Source: Treponema sp. (GTDB lineage: Bacteria; Spirochaetota; Spirochaetia; Treponematales; Breznakiellaceae). From it: a stretch of DNA of 14,262 bases. The DNA lies in assembly GCA_031273185.1 (NCBI GenBank), contig JAISSG010000147.1:1-14262 (forward strand), in the 5' to 3' direction. Positions within the stretch are counted from its first letter, which is position 1. Every line of letters starts with the position of its first letter. Both the position numbers and the translations under genes were made by a program. Shown piece by piece: positions 14,158-14,262 of the stretch. The notes beneath the pieces are model-generated. The model did not search any database and had not been told where the DNA came from. It saw only the letters and a program-made list of their open reading frames with translations.

Positions 14158-14262
14158 AAACCCTAGCTAAAAAATAAATAATGTGATAAAATGTAATCTA
14201 TGAAACAGAAAGGTTTTTTTGACGAAAATGATCGTTTGGAAGAATTAAGCAGGTTGGGCGAC
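14146..14262 (+). mobile_element. Left end of an IS element (cut by window edge)
   Basis: GGGAACCTCTAAAAACCC at 14146-14163 looks like a terminal inverted repeat. It interrupts the SH3 lipoprotein reading frame and is followed by a short AT-rich leader and the start of a transposase-like frame. TTAA at 14141-14144 could be part of a target site. The right end and the second inverted repeat lie outside the window, so the exact boundary is inferred. Confidence 0.6.
14200..14262 (+). CDS. Putative transposase, N-terminal fragment
   Basis: The frame opens at ATG 14200 and remains open to the window end (21 codons, MKQKGFFDENDRLEELSRLG and onward). The start resembles IS5/IS1182-type transposases, which often open with a short K-rich segment followed by FFDE-x-R-L-x-x-L-S-x-x-GD. 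That is recalled family knowledge, not a search result. The catalytic DDE region is not in the window. No strong ribosome site is visible. Confidence 0.6.
   Translation, partial: MKQKGFFDENDRLEELSRLGD

Noticed and set aside
1..14262. CRISPR array, tRNA genes or prophage
   Set aside because: No regularly spaced repeat series, tRNA-like cloverleaf or phage structural gene was seen on either strand.

Overview
The window looks like a spirochaete chromosome segment, most likely from a Treponema-type bacterium. Supporting signs are a lipoprotein with a relaxed spirochaetal lipobox (LISC), a dnaG-rpoD core linked to a COG1579-type zinc-ribbon gene and rnpB, a lysine/alanine-rich N-terminal extension on RpoD, and an SH3-domain lipoprotein. 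The genus is inferred from gene content and no search was run. Most genes look GC-rich; the last ~850 bp are visibly AT-rich and look acquired.

Left part (1-4252): a multispanning membrane protein (possibly an ECF-type S component) overlaps an Amidohydro_2 metal-dependent hydrolase. Convergent to these lies an XRE-family regulator gene whose stop codon overlaps the hydrolase stop. The regulator is divergent from a small exported beta-rich protein. The shared 163-bp spacer holds a consensus-like promoter (TTGACA-17-TACAAT), a 25-bp dyad covering its -10 box, and an overlapping opposite-strand promoter. A solitary OppF-type ABC ATPase follows on the minus strand, preceded by a 306-bp gene-free stretch.

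Central part (4253-13317): a closely packed, same-strand run of about 9 kb. It holds a YkgJ-type cysteine-cluster protein, an MBL-fold hydrolase, MltG, DnaG primase, the primary sigma factor RpoD, a coiled-coil/C4 zinc-ribbon protein, RNase P RNA, a 120-aa unknown protein and an AmmeMemoRadiSam-type radical SAM enzyme. Junctions are 0-13 nt or overlapping apart from the 27 nt around the rnpB 3' end, which suggests one operon. Its first gene appears leaderless. This is a variant of the classical macromolecular-synthesis cluster with rnpB embedded in it.

Right end (13318-14262): an AT-rich SH3 lipoprotein gene with its own strong promoter. Its second SH3 repeat is cut short where an insertion sequence appears to begin. 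The first 21 codons of the putative transposase run off the window.

The most notable points are two candidate leaderless genes (4253 and 2257), the operator-like dyad at 2298-2322, rnpB sandwiched between protein genes with almost no room for its own signals, and the IS-truncated lipoprotein.
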